From contig OX638368.1 of NCBI GenBank assembly GCA_951812925.1, positions 25,731,187-25,795,186 of the forward strand: a stretch of 64,000 nucleotides of DNA, in the 5' to 3' direction. The position numbers and the translations under genes were made by a program. How positions within the stretch are numbered: position 1 is the first letter of the stretch; each line of letters begins with the position of its first letter. Positions 44,189 through 56,162 of the stretch are shown here, piece by piece. Origin of the DNA: Calliopum simillimum (taxonomy: Eukaryota > Arthropoda > Insecta > Diptera > Lauxaniidae). The notes under the pieces were generated by a model. It was not told where the DNA came from, ran no database searches, and saw only the letters and a list, made by a program, of their open reading frames with translations.

Positions 44189-45677
44189 ATGAACGATTCC
44201 GGCGTCAAAAAACTTGTACAAATTACCGAGGAAGCCCAAAAACCAGTTCATAGTAAGTCATTTGAAATGCTTGGAAAATTATTGAAATTTAAATACACAA
44301 ATAATAAATTGTTGCTCAAGTTCCGATTGTGTTTGGTAATGAATGCTTTGTGGTAACTCAGCAAGATGTTCGTAAAATTGAAGACACACGTTTGTTCACC
44401 TACAGCAAATTGGCACCAAATGGTGGATATATTAAAATATTTTTTTTTTAAGTATTAACTAAGCACTTGAAGCATTTTTTAGGTCAATTAATTCCAGTGG
44501 AATCGCTGGGACATAATGCAAACATCACTGAGGCAATTTTAAATGCTTGCAAATATCGTATGCAAATTGATCAAAATGCAGCAACAACTGATGTTAACTT
44601 ATTATTGGAACTCTTAAATAGAATATGTGGCAAGCAATCGCATAATTTGGAAATAGGCAATATTGAAAATATGCAACAACAGCAACCAGCATGTGTAGCA
44701 ACTTTGGAACAACAACTACAATGGGCTAAAACAACGAACAATAGCTCTGAGCCGGTATGATATATGCGGTTTTTTGTCAAAAAAATTTTCTCCATTTATA
44801 CTGCTTATGACAAAATCATTAATGACAACTCGATGACATTTTCCTCCAAAACTCACTCTGAAGTGTATGCATAAGTGATTTAGTCATGAGTGGTTCTGAC
44901 TGATGTCTGCTGCGAGTCGCTAGCGCACTGACGACTCAGTGACACTATCAACATAAGTCACCATTGATTTTTGGGACATTTGTTCGAAAAGTTCATGCAC
45001 GAAGTTGAACAAAAGTATCGTTTGTCACCAATGATTTAATTTGGTCTCAATTTTCCATCGATGAATCATTGTGCCGTTTTAACAAAAAGGGAAAATTGAA
45101 TTTACACTGATTTTAGACTTTTTTTGAAATGGTAATTTAAGAGTTATCTAGTTGTAGTATTCAATTGATTCTTGGTCCATTTTCCTACTAAATAATTGAA
45201 CTTGATTTAACATAGTGTTGCCCATAAGTAATATATTTTAATACGGAGCTCGTGGTTTTCCATGAAATTTTGTTAAAATAAATTTCATCCTGGTTGAATT
45301 GCTTCTAACGCTTGCACTGAAGCAACACTTTTATACCAAATTGTGAATGCTGAATTTGATTTGATTTTGTGAATTTGATTTTTTGAATTTGATAAAATCA
45401 CATTTTATTTCAGTTTCCATTCACTTACAATACAGCTACGTCAACAGTTGATATAACATCAAATAAGCAAACATCAACACAAAAATTTTCCAACGACTCT
45501 TGTTGCTGCTGCTGCTGTGGTTCCAATAAATCCAAAACTATCTCTCACTCACGCGGTTCTAATACTATGGAAACCGGCGAGTCATCACGTATATGCCATC
45601 ATAAAGATCCACCACAGAGTGCACGTGAACAGTTAAAACAAAAGAAAATGACACAAGACACAAGTTATAGTTCGTAA
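44189..45677 (+). CDS. unidentified four-exon gene between asunder and NOL6
   Basis: Exons 44189-44252, 44321-44422, 44483-44754 and 45414-45677 all have GT..AG borders and consistent phase, giving 233 residues. An in-frame ATG at 44141 would add 16. The middle is well behaved (VFGNECFVVTQQDVRKIEDT, ANITEAILNACKYRM). The C-terminal part has six Cys in a row (CCCCCCG) in a Ser/Thr-rich setting, which could be palmitoylated or bind metal. I recognise no domain. Its stop lies 38 bp from the convergent NOL6 stop. Intron 3 is 659 bp with no clear content. Confidence 0.65.
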
Positions 45678-45715
45678 AGTAAAAATGTTTTATAATTTAC
45701 TAAATTTGTACATAT

Positions 45716-48700
45716 TTACATTTTTTGTTTCTTATTTTTTTGTGTACCAACAACGACTTTCTTATTTAATTTACTTTTATCAACTTTTGTTTTTGATTTT
45801 TTTGTATTGATTTTTTTAGTTATAATTTTCTTTAACTTTTTCACCTTTTCCACTGGAATAACTGCATTTTTTTGTTCCTCAAGTTTAAATTTTTCTACGC
45901 CATTTATTTTTTTATTTAAATTTAATTTCGTTTGCTTAGTCCAGTGAAGTGTTGATTCCTTGTTTGCCTTCAGTATAGCATCAACTGTGTCCATGCGTAG
46001 ATAGAAATTTTTAAGTATAATCTTAAAATCTTCAATAAATATTTCTTTTTTGCATTGCACTTTAGTACCATCAGAGCTAAGTGCACCACAACCATTTACT
46101 TCATTAACTTTAAATTCAATTTCATCGAATGCATTAGGTTTCCATATCACACCAATTTCTTTACCACCGCAAGGATTATAGAAAAAGGCAGCATAATTGG
46201 AGTAAGATTCCTGCGTGAAAAAAGTAAAGTAAATTTGAGAAATTATTTATTTATTCTATAGTTATACGTACCCTCAGTTTTGTCACAGCATTCTTTAAGA
46301 AATTTGTATCCGCCAACGGCAATCTAAAGTTGGGCTTTGAAAATGTTTTAAATGGCGATGCAAACTCATGCGCAAAACTATTTGGCACAAGTTCAGGTTT
46401 TAATTGTATCACCAAATCATAGCCTTCATTTGATGCTGTGAACAGTTTCGTTGGTTTTATAAATTGCTCTTCAGTTGATGCAATTGCTGGCTCAATTATA
46501 TTTAAAGCTTGACGCGCCAAAATTGTAACACGCGCCAGCACATTAACATTTGGTCTTAAATTTGAAGTCCATACTAAGCCGTAATGCTTTAAATCATAAG
46601 ATGTTATAATGCACAGTGGAGGGAAAGATTCACGTTCAGTGTTGAAACGATTTTCCAAGTCGCACACATCATTTTCTAAAAAAAACTGATTAAAAAAAAA
46701 CAAAACATATTATAAAGCACAGCATATACCATTCATCTCATTGTTGAAATTTATTAAAAACATTTCCGTCTTCCAATCAGTATTAGCGAGCAGCTGTAAA
46801 AATTTATAAAAGCCGGCCTCTGGTTGCAGAGGCACCAGTTGTGGCAATCTAAGATATTGATTTGCAATTAAAAGTTCAGTGCATTCGTCTGGCCAAAGAC
46901 CGTCATCAATTAGTTGCGAGTACAACCAACGTTTAGCGATCATAACAGCCCCGCCAAAACTAGGATGTGTTTGATAGAGTCCATGCAATGCGCCCGTCAA
47001 TTTAGGTAAAATATAATGGCGCTTTTCTACAGCTATGCTTATTTCACAATCGACATATTTCGTAATTCCACGTTCGGTTGTCTCACGCTTAAGTAGCACC
47101 ACTTCTTTTTGATGTGCAATTTCTATGCCAAATACATAACCATTCTTCAGCACCAAGACACCATCATAAGTAACTTTTGTGCGTAAATTATGTTTTTCGC
47201 GTAAAAGCTTTGCTATTTGTATATAAAAGGCGGTTTTAAGCGCACGCAATGCTGCCAATTCGCCAGGCCATTTGCCACTGACGCCTACAAATATTGTGTT
47301 AAAAAAAAGACTATTCTTTATTTCGAAAGAACTCACCCAATTGTATGACACCCCACTGCACGCTATCGGCATGCAACTTATCATCTATACAACGTGCTTG
47401 TTGTATAATTGGCGTAGGATCACAATAACGAAATACCGAAGATATGCCAGCAATTGAAACAATCTCCAAAGGCAATTCGCTTAAAGTGTTCAAATTTTTT
47501 CCTAATTCATCAAATGAACGTATTACATTCAACGATGATGTTTCAGCATCCGTATGCTGATCCACAGGATTTTTTAATTTAAGCTTATCTGTTCTAAAAA
47601 GTGGATTCAATTTAAAGACCGCATCAAATTCACCTGCCAGATATTCTACATCTGAAGCATCTACTTGCAAATGGTGCTTCAGCAAATGCAATACAATTGA
47701 ACGTGCAACAAGACGTTTTTTAACAAGACAATCACTATTTGCAGCCCAAACGACTGATTCTGTTATAGAACCATCTCGAAAGCGACGCAGTTCCGCTTTT
47801 TCACCCCAAAATTTACGAAACTCTGCAGCTCCCTCATCGATTGATTGCGGCCCTTTATCTAGAACTTCTAGAGCATTTTCATGATGAAGTATTAAGCCCA
47901 AGTGTAAGTATTCGGGTAGACCTGTACATTTTGCATTGGAAGACCATGCTACACTAGATTGTTCTATAGGTAGGATTGCATTAATACGCTGACCAAGTCC
48001 TTTGCGTAGTAATCTATGAAAGTGTAAATAATTTCATATGAATAAATGCACATTTTCGAATTCCACATAATACTTACTTTGTAACCATATTTAACAACTG
48101 TGGATGAGCGATGCCAGCATAATTGTAGCGTTCTGCTGGTGTTGCGTGTATTTCTAAAATTTGCTCAACAATATCCGCTTTGTTGATTCTTAGAAAATGG
48201 AAAAATATAAAAAAATAAATAAATCGTTATTGAGCTCTTTTGCAGGAACTAAAAGAAAGTGGCGCATATATGCAATTTTCGTGAAAACTCTTTCAGCCAA
48301 AAGTATGAAATATTTTAAAACCAAAAGCATTGATATGCGTCACTTGCATTTCATTTTTATAAAACTGTAGAGTTCATTACTTGATAATATGATCGAATTG
48401 TGCGTATATTGGAAATTTTGCCATGAATATCAACGGAAAGCTATTTAATTTCAAATCATTCAACGTGTCTATGGCTAATTTAGCTTCGGCGCGCACACGA
48501 CGATATACCTCCGGTGAAAGGTTAGCACAAACGTTATAAAATCCAGTGCGGTCAATAAAAACAACATCATAATAAACGTGAAATTGTTCCAGTGTTGGTT
48601 GATTCGGCGCGTCAGCTTCAGTTGGAGGGCAAAGTGTGATGCCTTTAAGATTTTCATCCCATGCACTGTGAGCTAGAATTAAAATTTTTAATTTTATAAA

Positions 48701-51700
48701 CGAACAAAATGTTGTACACAAATTAACTAGATTATGGCCACTATTCCGTATCGAAACGGTTTCTGGCAACATCGCCCGATTGTTTTCTATCATAAAATTT
48801 GCATTGCCTACGGAAACCAAAGCTGTCAGTTTCTATTTAGGTTGGCAGATTACGAAACTGATAACAAAATTATGATAAAAGCTAAAGTATACACTTGGAC
48901 AGTTCCAAATTATTCAGGCCTATCACTGAATCCATTGCAGATACGAATTTCGAGAGATCTACGAAAGTGCTATCATTGAATTCAGATTGCTACGACGTGA
49001 ATTCGATATTCGTAGATTGGGATCATTTACTCCATCCGAAACTCAAACTTTTTTTTAGTTTTCGACGACTAGATATGACTGCCGAAGAAATATCATAATT
49101 TTATTTAAGAAGTACTTCAAACTCCATGAATTTTGAAGTTACGTTTGTAATTTGTTAAAATCAATTATAACATTTTAGTAGATTTCACGAAACTCGTATC
49201 TACGATGGATTCAATGATAGGCCTGATTATTTTGGATCAAATTTTTTTGTTTAAAATTTGATTTAGCGATTTTTGGTTTGGTTTTAGTTGTAAACAAATA
49301 ATTTTGGTTCGCAATGTCAAATAAAATTTCAGTTTCGTTTCGCTTTTTGATATTTTTTGTGGAGAATTGTATGATCCAAATGATATGGATTTGTATACAC
49401 GGAAGAATTACTGTTTAGGAAATATTCTTAATGAACCACAAAACGGTCAATAATAAGTTTTGATCGGATATATGTTAAACGGTTACTTTTTGGTTTACAA
49501 ATTTGACTATTCACCCTTATCATCTAATTTGATTTCGAATTAAACTGAATCAAATCGAGATGTTGCTATCATATATTTTGATTTGCAGAATCGAAATCGA
49601 AAATTTTTCTAATCAAAATCGAATTAGATGATCAGGCGATACGAATTTCGTAAGGACTACGAAAGTGCTATTACTGAATTCGAATCGCTACGAACGTGAA
49701 TTCAAAATTCTTAGATGGGAGAAGTATCATAATGTATTATGATAATGAATAAGCTTATGTGAGAAGTATCGTAATTATATTTAAGAAGTAAATACTTCAA
49801 ACTCTACGGTTTTTTTTATAAGGACTACCCTAAATTTATTTATTTATTAAGTCAATGGAAACAATAATCCTTACTGACTATAATAACATACCTACAATAG
49901 TTTGCACAACATTAAAACAAAATAAAAAACATAGATAAACATAAAAATGATATTAAAAATTACTTTAAAAATAACAAACAAGTCCTACTCAATAAACTAC
50001 TTATAAATAGCTCTAACAAGTCCTTCATATGAAATAATGTGATAGAGAAATCAATGGAATGAGTAACAGCTAATCTATTAAACTCTCTCTGACACCGCAC
50101 TATTGGAGAATTTGATGAGAAATTCGTCCTATATACATCCTCATTGAACACCGGAATAATTCTGAGATTCCTAAAAGGAATATAAAAGTTTATTCTACCT
50201 AGTAGATAAGAGCAATCGATGCTACCCTGAACAATTTTAAAAACAAAAAGTAAGGACAAAATTCTGCGTCGATTCTCTAATGACTTAAGATTAAGGAGTA
50301 CGCAACGCGAGCGATAAGAAGGAATTGGCTCAGAAAATCGCAAAGAATGTAAGAAAACTGCTGAGAGTTTCTCAATTTCGAATAAGAGACATGAAAACAT
50401 TTCTTTAAATTCAATAATAGACAATTATTCAAGCACCATCTTTGAAGATTTTCTAAGTCAGTCTGTAAAGCAATGAAGTCAGATATGTCAATTAAAATTA
50501 TGTAGCTTAATAAGTGCCTAGTTATAACCTCAAAAGTGATGAAAAAACCGTACATGTATGTCAAAATTTTAGGTAAAAATAACTCAAAATCTAAAAGAGA
50601 TAGAGCAACTTTGAGACCGAATTCGGAACAGTCTATTTTTGTTTCAAATTATTGATTATTATTTTTTGAATACGCAAAAATTAAATTTTGTAAGTCAAAA
50701 AAATAATGAAAAATGCAACATCTCGTAAACAATATAAGATAGGATTTTCCGGTTTGCGGTTTTTAATCTACAGACAGGCAGAAAATTTTCTGCATACTTA
50801 TTTTTTGTATCCGTTTTTGCCAAACTTTTTCGTTTTGGTTTTGGTACAGAGCACAGGGCTAAAAAATGAGTTTTTGGCCATAGATTGAAAAAGTGCCCTT
50901 CATTTATGAAGGGCAACATATTTCTCATCCTAGAGCCATTCTGAAAATTTTCACGAAAAAACATATTGGGTGCAAGTACTTGTACATGATAGGATTGGTG
51001 TGTATTAGGCTGGGTCGGTCTCCATATAAAAAAAAAAAATAGTAAAGACGATTTAGGCTGTTTTTTGGGTGGTCAAAAAAAAATTTTTGTTTCCTAGATA
51101 CTCTCAAATATGGTGCGTTTTTTCCAATTGTTTTTTTCATCGACCCGGCCTAGTGTGTATATTCAATAACTTAAAACAAATATTAGCTGTATTTTTGACG
51201 GACAGTTTATATGTGCTTGCCCAAAGCACGCTTATATATCTGTGTTAAATTAAGCACATTTGCTGCCGCTTTTCCATACGTTTCTTTCACATAATATATA
51301 AACTTTCGTCAAAAGCACAGCTCTTACGTATAAAAACATTGCACATACCTAAGTTATTCCAAACAGTACGTGCAACCTGATAGCTGCTCATATTCGTATG
51401 TAGCTTACGCTGCTTAAAAAGATACACAATAAACATAGCCACCATATGATTGTGGAAGCCACTAAAACCCACATTGAGTTGGCGTTGTTTTAACCAAACT
51501 TTCAGCAATAATAAGCCCTCTTGCAAATTTTTATGCGCACCAAAAACTTCTTGCAATAAATCTTGATTCCGTTTCATAGTTAAATCAAAGAGCACACCAG
51601 CATTATAATTTGGAGTAGCAACCGGTAAAGTTGATTCATCAACTTCAATAAAAAGTGATGGACGTATATTGTTATTCCATGGTACAAAACGATTAAATTT

Positions 51701-52711
51701 AAATGACTTTTCAGCGCCCACAACAAATATACGAAAGTTTAACTTATTTGCAATGCTGGCAGTTGCAGCCGATGTTGGCAGTGTCAATTCTAACATTGGC
51801 TTTAAAGGATTATTGGCGTAATAATTAAATTTCAAATGCTCAGCTGTAAGACCCTCAAGGAAATTGGTGTCCAACATATTCGCTGCCAAATATGTAAGAT
51901 AACACGCTCGTTTCTGTTCATAAATCAAATTTAAGTAATTATCCTTTTGAAAGCATTCAGCGGGCATAGTTACTGCAATGTCAACTATTAATTTAGGGCC
52001 AAGTAGTGTATTCGTTGCTGCAGCGCCTACCAGGTAAGGAGTTTCATTGGGTTTTATAAATTGAAACTGATATGGTGCTTGTTTGCGTGTACGCAACTTG
52101 GACAAAGCCAGGGGAAGCTGCAATGAACATTCTGTGTACAACCAATGCTCTTCGTTAACAATTTGTTTTTCCTTCTCTGATTCCAATTGTTTTAGAAATG
52201 CACTAAACTGCTCCAACCAATTGTTTATATACTTTGTATATTTCTCCTTTACTTTCAATTCATTCAACATTTCTTTGACCTGTAGTCGAAAGAGATTTGA
52301 ATGAAAAAGATTACGAGTTTCTTTTAATTCATTTATTTCATCTAGTGTAGGTGCCTTCACTTTTTCGTATGTCTTTTGTTTTTTGGACACAACCTCGACT
52401 TCTGTTTGAGCGCTATTTCCTTGTTTCACAATTTGCTTTCGTTTTTTCAGTGTGGTACTTTGTTCTTGAGTCACGTTTGCGCTAGTGTTGCTGTTAGTAT
52501 CATCTTCCTGCTCTGAAAATCCATCGTCACTACTTTCCTCATCGGTACCATTATCAATCATGGAATCATAATCAGCTTCATCATCAGCCATAGGTTTTTC
52601 CACAGTTTTCTTAGGCTGCATGTTTAGATTTATGAATGATGAGTTAACTTCTTATTGTAATATATTTGAACTTACCTCTGCATTAGCATTAATTTTATAT
52701 TTATTTACCAT
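45716..52711 (-). CDS. NOL6: Nucleolar protein 6 (Nrap; Drosophila Mat89Ba)
   Basis: Eight exons on the minus strand: 52676-52711, 51349-52615, 48381-48672, 48078-48188, 47337-48013, 46730-47284, 46272-46675, 45716-46210. Phases agree and give about 1278 residues. The first exon encodes only MVNKYKINANAE; joining it to exon 2 skips the ATG at 52621, which lies partly in the intron. An acidic N-terminus is followed by the Nrap domains, with FWGEKAELRRFRDGSITESVVW (exon 5) as the clearest family block. The C-terminus is a long Lys-rich tail. The protein is a structural part of the UTP-C/SSU processome needed for 18S rRNA maturation in the nucleolus. Intron 2 (2.7 kb) is filled with repeats and a LINE remnant. 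Confidence 0.93.
48733..48850. repeat. dispersed repeat shared with 11160-11370
   Basis: It contains CCGTATCGAAACGGTTTCTG, ATTGTTTTCTAT and CGGAAACCAAAGCTGTCAG, in the same order as the ATAD3A-side copy. It lies in NOL6 intron 2. Confidence 0.5.
48911..49238. mobile_element. foldback element in NOL6 intron 2
   Basis: Terminal arms of about 50 bp: AGGCCTATCACTGAATCC then AGATACGAATTTCG at the left (48917-48955), and CGAAACTCGTATCT then GGATTCAATGATAGGCCT at the right (49189-49227). There is no ORF. A related, diverged block (TCAGGCGATACGAATTTCGT, ACGAAAGTGCTAT) is at about 49631-49810. Confidence 0.65.
49850..50570 (-). pseudogene. LINE reverse transcriptase remnant (Jockey/CR1-like) in NOL6 intron 2
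   Basis: On the minus strand, 50564-50277 gives an RT palm/thumb piece (LQTDLENLQRWCLNNCLLLN). After a frame change, 50424-49960 gives the C-terminal block (PSYRSRCVLLNLKSLENRR). Broken frames show it is dead. A related fragment is at 54700-55170. Confidence 0.7.
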
Positions 52712-54503
52712 TTTTAAGTAAATTATTACTTGCCGTTCAATCAAACAAACCCTTAGCACGTTGCGAATATCCAGGAGTAAGTAAACGTCAAAAATTCTGA
52801 CGTTTTTTCTGTAAATTACAAACAGGGTAACCAAAAGTTTTTAAATTTAACACTATGTGTACAAATATTTTGAAATACCAACTAGGAAAAAATGTCAAAA
52901 CTTTGTAACAGATATGATGCGCTTAAAACATTAAACATAACACCCCGACTCGACGAGCAATTTTTATGTTATAATTTATATTATAATTTTTTTTAATGTC
53001 AAAATTTTATGAGTTTTGATGCTTCGAAATTTTTATTTCATAAGACACAAACTCCACTAGATATTTTGCTGAACTATTGCATAATTTATCACTCGTCGAG
53101 TTACTGGGTAAAAGTTCTAGAAAAGCTTACAATATTCTGTGAACCTTAATTGTTACATAAGTATTTTCTGCATACTCAAAACCGATAAGCTTTCAAAACT
53201 ATCTAGCGTTCACCAACCACGTTTTGTCGTATTGGGTTTCATACTTTGACTCATATGGGTCATTCTGGTGTCGACTGGCGTTGGTTTTTGGACTGCAAAA
53301 GGTAGTTTGGTCTTTGATATAAAACCTCACCACCAATATTTTTTTGTCATTGTTTTATTTTTAATAACTTTAAAAAAAGGGTTTATCGATAAAATATTTT
53401 TCATCCACCCTTCCCAAGCTACTCGAGGAGGATGTGGAAGTGGTGAATAATATTTTCGAACAGCCAAAAGATCAAGATTATACAAGTCACTATCTTTCTG
53501 AAATCATTAACTTTAATAGCTTAAAAAATAATTGTAAGTGGGAAATTTTAATGTTCGATTAATCGACAGAAATGGGTTAATAGAATTTTGTTATACTGCG
53601 CTTCCATCGGAGATTCAGCTGTGCTCAGATTTGTAACTCACATCGTTAAGTCTTACCCGTAAAATTAAAGCTGCTTTTCCTTTTCTTCTAAATATTTATC
53701 TTCCATTTGCTTTGCATTTAATGACATTTAATGCCAATTGTCAATGCGAAGAGGTGCCACTTGTTCGAAAATAGCCAAGGGTAGCCCTGCTGTGATTTTT
53801 GCGCGGATTTAAATTAAATTTTGGCAGAAATAGATTTATTTTCGTATTGTAAATCATGTGATTTACGCCCAGACTTCACAAATCTCCGGTGGAAACGTAT
53901 TATTAGCATAAATATTATATTTTACGACAGCCAGTTGGCAACTCTGATGCCGACAAATGTCACTTTGAAAGAAATGCGAAAAGGCGGAGGCATATTGATG
54001 GCTGGATTGTTAATGTAAAAAGGTCGTCTTTCGGTTCGTTTTTGTATCTCTCTGTCGGGATCTTTTTGTGCGGTTGGTCTTATATTGCCGTGTGATTTCT
54101 TTGTGAATTCTAAACCGGTGGCGTTTGTTGGATGTATTAATGGTAAATCTTTTTCTCCATTCAAATTCATCTTAATCAAATACTTTTATTTACATAACTA
54201 ACATAATTCATAAAACTGTAAATTTGCAACTAAAATTTTTATTGTACAAATTTTGTGATATTTCATGATTCCTAGATTTATCTCTTTCTAACTTGGTGCA
54301 TTTAAAATAATAAATATTGACACAAGGTGTTTTAGGCTTGTGCGAAGGAAATGGCAAGCTGTATCGTACTTAGATACACACAAATTTAAGGAACTATTGT
54401 ACATAGCTGCCACCTTGTTACAAAATGTGTGAAGTGTGCTTTGACAGCTCAGGCTTATCCCCAACTAAATGGCTTTGCAAAACATTTGTATAAAAAAACA
54501 TTT
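52712..54503. other. intergenic DNA with one exon-like segment
   Basis: I see no complete gene. At about 53423-53533 there is an open stretch (LLEEDVEVVNNIFEQ) preceded by a pyrimidine-rich AG and followed by GTAAGT. A second open piece near 53230-53301 ends at a GT, but the phases do not join. Short ORFs on both strands at 53821-54179 show no family features. Confidence 0.3.
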
Positions 54504-55618
54504 CTGTGGACTTTTGACAAAAGAACCTAACTCGAAAAAAGACAATTTTCCAGGATTTTAATCATATACATAAAACTTAAATACGCTTCTTTTGGTGAAA
54601 TCACCATATCTCTATGACTTAGTAGCAGAGATATAAAATCTAAAATCAAGCTATCTCGATGTTTTATTTCGAATTGCATCTGATTTGATTTATTTAGTCT
54701 ACTGGAATACATATCCTTACAGACTAGCATATATAATAATAAATTTACAAAATGTGAATAAATTATAAATTAAAATTAAACTAAAAATACAGTATTTAAC
54801 AGTTTTTTAAAAGATAATTTAGATAAGCTAAAATCTAAATAATTATTTGCTGAAAGCTCATTGTACAATGATAATGCCCTAGTAATTGGCTCATTAAGCG
54901 TATAATAGTTCTATGAGTTTGAATATGGAAAAGGACGTAATGACGCAAAGATCTTGCAGGATTATTAAAATCGACCAGTTCTAACAAATGAAGACAGTCA
55001 ATTCTGTTGGATATAAGATCATGAATAAGCAAAAGAGACTGAATTTTCCTTCGAGACTCGAGAGATTTCAAACCTAATAGTAAGCACCGAGCATTATAGG
55101 AAGGCAACGATACCTCAAAATTTATTGAGCGCAGCGCAAACCTAGTAAACGATTTGACAAAACATGTTATCTCAAATAGGTTAAAAAATTCAAGCATTTG
55201 CAACAACAAAAAACTTCTACAAATTTTTTTCACAAAACAACTTAAATCGACATAAGAAAATGGTTTTTTCTTCACAAAACATCTTAAGTCGAGATAGATA
55301 CAGGTTAAATGGCAAAAAAAAAAAAAATTCACAAAAGCAGTTCTTCAAAATAAGTTACTTTTTCTATTGAAAGAAGCAGAATTTTTTAAATAAAAAATAT
55401 TTGACAAAAACATCATATTTCAATTTTATTAAATACTATTGACCTTAGAGCAAAAAAAGTTAAGGGAAAATATTTCTTTAGTATTCATTTATAATGAAAA
55501 ACTTTCACATTTGTTCCAATTCATACACAAAAAGTATTTAGAAACATCAAAGTAGTTTTTTTGACCTCCTGAAAAGTTGGCAAAATCGAGTTAGGTTGTT
55601 TTGTCAAAAGTCCACAAA
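54504..55618. mobile_element. inverted-repeat-bounded block containing a LINE remnant
   Basis: The ends CTGTGGACTTTTGACAAAAG then AACCTAACTCGA (54504-54535) and TCGAGTTAGGTTGTT then TTGTCAAAAGTCCACA (55586-55616) are inverted copies with about one mismatch. Between them lies LINE sequence. At 55225-55300 the word TCACAAAACAACTTAA recurs with small changes. The block may be a foldback element that gained, or was hit by, a LINE. Confidence 0.5.
54700..55170 (-). pseudogene. LINE reverse transcriptase C-terminal remnant
   Basis: The minus-strand frame around 55130-54860 reads LPSYNARCLLLGLKSLESRR, the block also seen at 50 kb. No RT catalytic motif is left. Confidence 0.65.
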
Positions 55619-55871
55619 TTTAGATTTTGTTAACTAAAAATTGTTAATTTTGTAAAAAACTGTTAATCTATTGAGTTTTTAAATGTTTAAACGTCGCTAC
55701 CCAGCAGTTCTCAAGGAGTCAATTGGCGCAATTTCACTAGCAAAGTGGCTAGCGAAACACGCACTAGTTCCTTTTCTGACCCCGGGTAATGCGTGAAGTC
55801 GTCAGTTCAAAAATAAAATATGTAACGTGAGCGATAACATTTGAACTTCAAATTTTCTTTGGAGAGACTTT

Positions 55872-56162
55872 AGTCAACGACGTATATTTTTATCAAGATA
55901 CACAGTTCGTTACTGCGGTCTGTGGAATTTGTGAAAATTGATAAAATATTGCTGACAGCGGACAAACGAAATGTCTAAATACGTTTGTTTTTTGAATTTT
56001 GCGTCTGTTTAATATAAAATTTTTAATAAATTAAACGCAGCGTTGGCATAGCAACATTTTATTCCTCTTTCAACAGCTTTATTTGTGTAACCAAATTGCA
56101 CAGACCGGCGAGTAAGTCAAACAAATAAAATTTGGGTATCTTATTTATATACGTCGTTGACT
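55872..56162. mobile_element. short inverted-repeat element, about 290 bp
   Basis: AGTCAACGACGTATAT at 55872 and ATATACGTCGTTGACT near 56147-56162 are exact inverted copies, with weaker matching further in. No ORF. Confidence 0.5.

Noticed and set aside
53922..54179. 85-codon minus-strand ORF as a small gene
   Set aside because: No recognisable motif, overlapping ORF on the other strand, no splice context.
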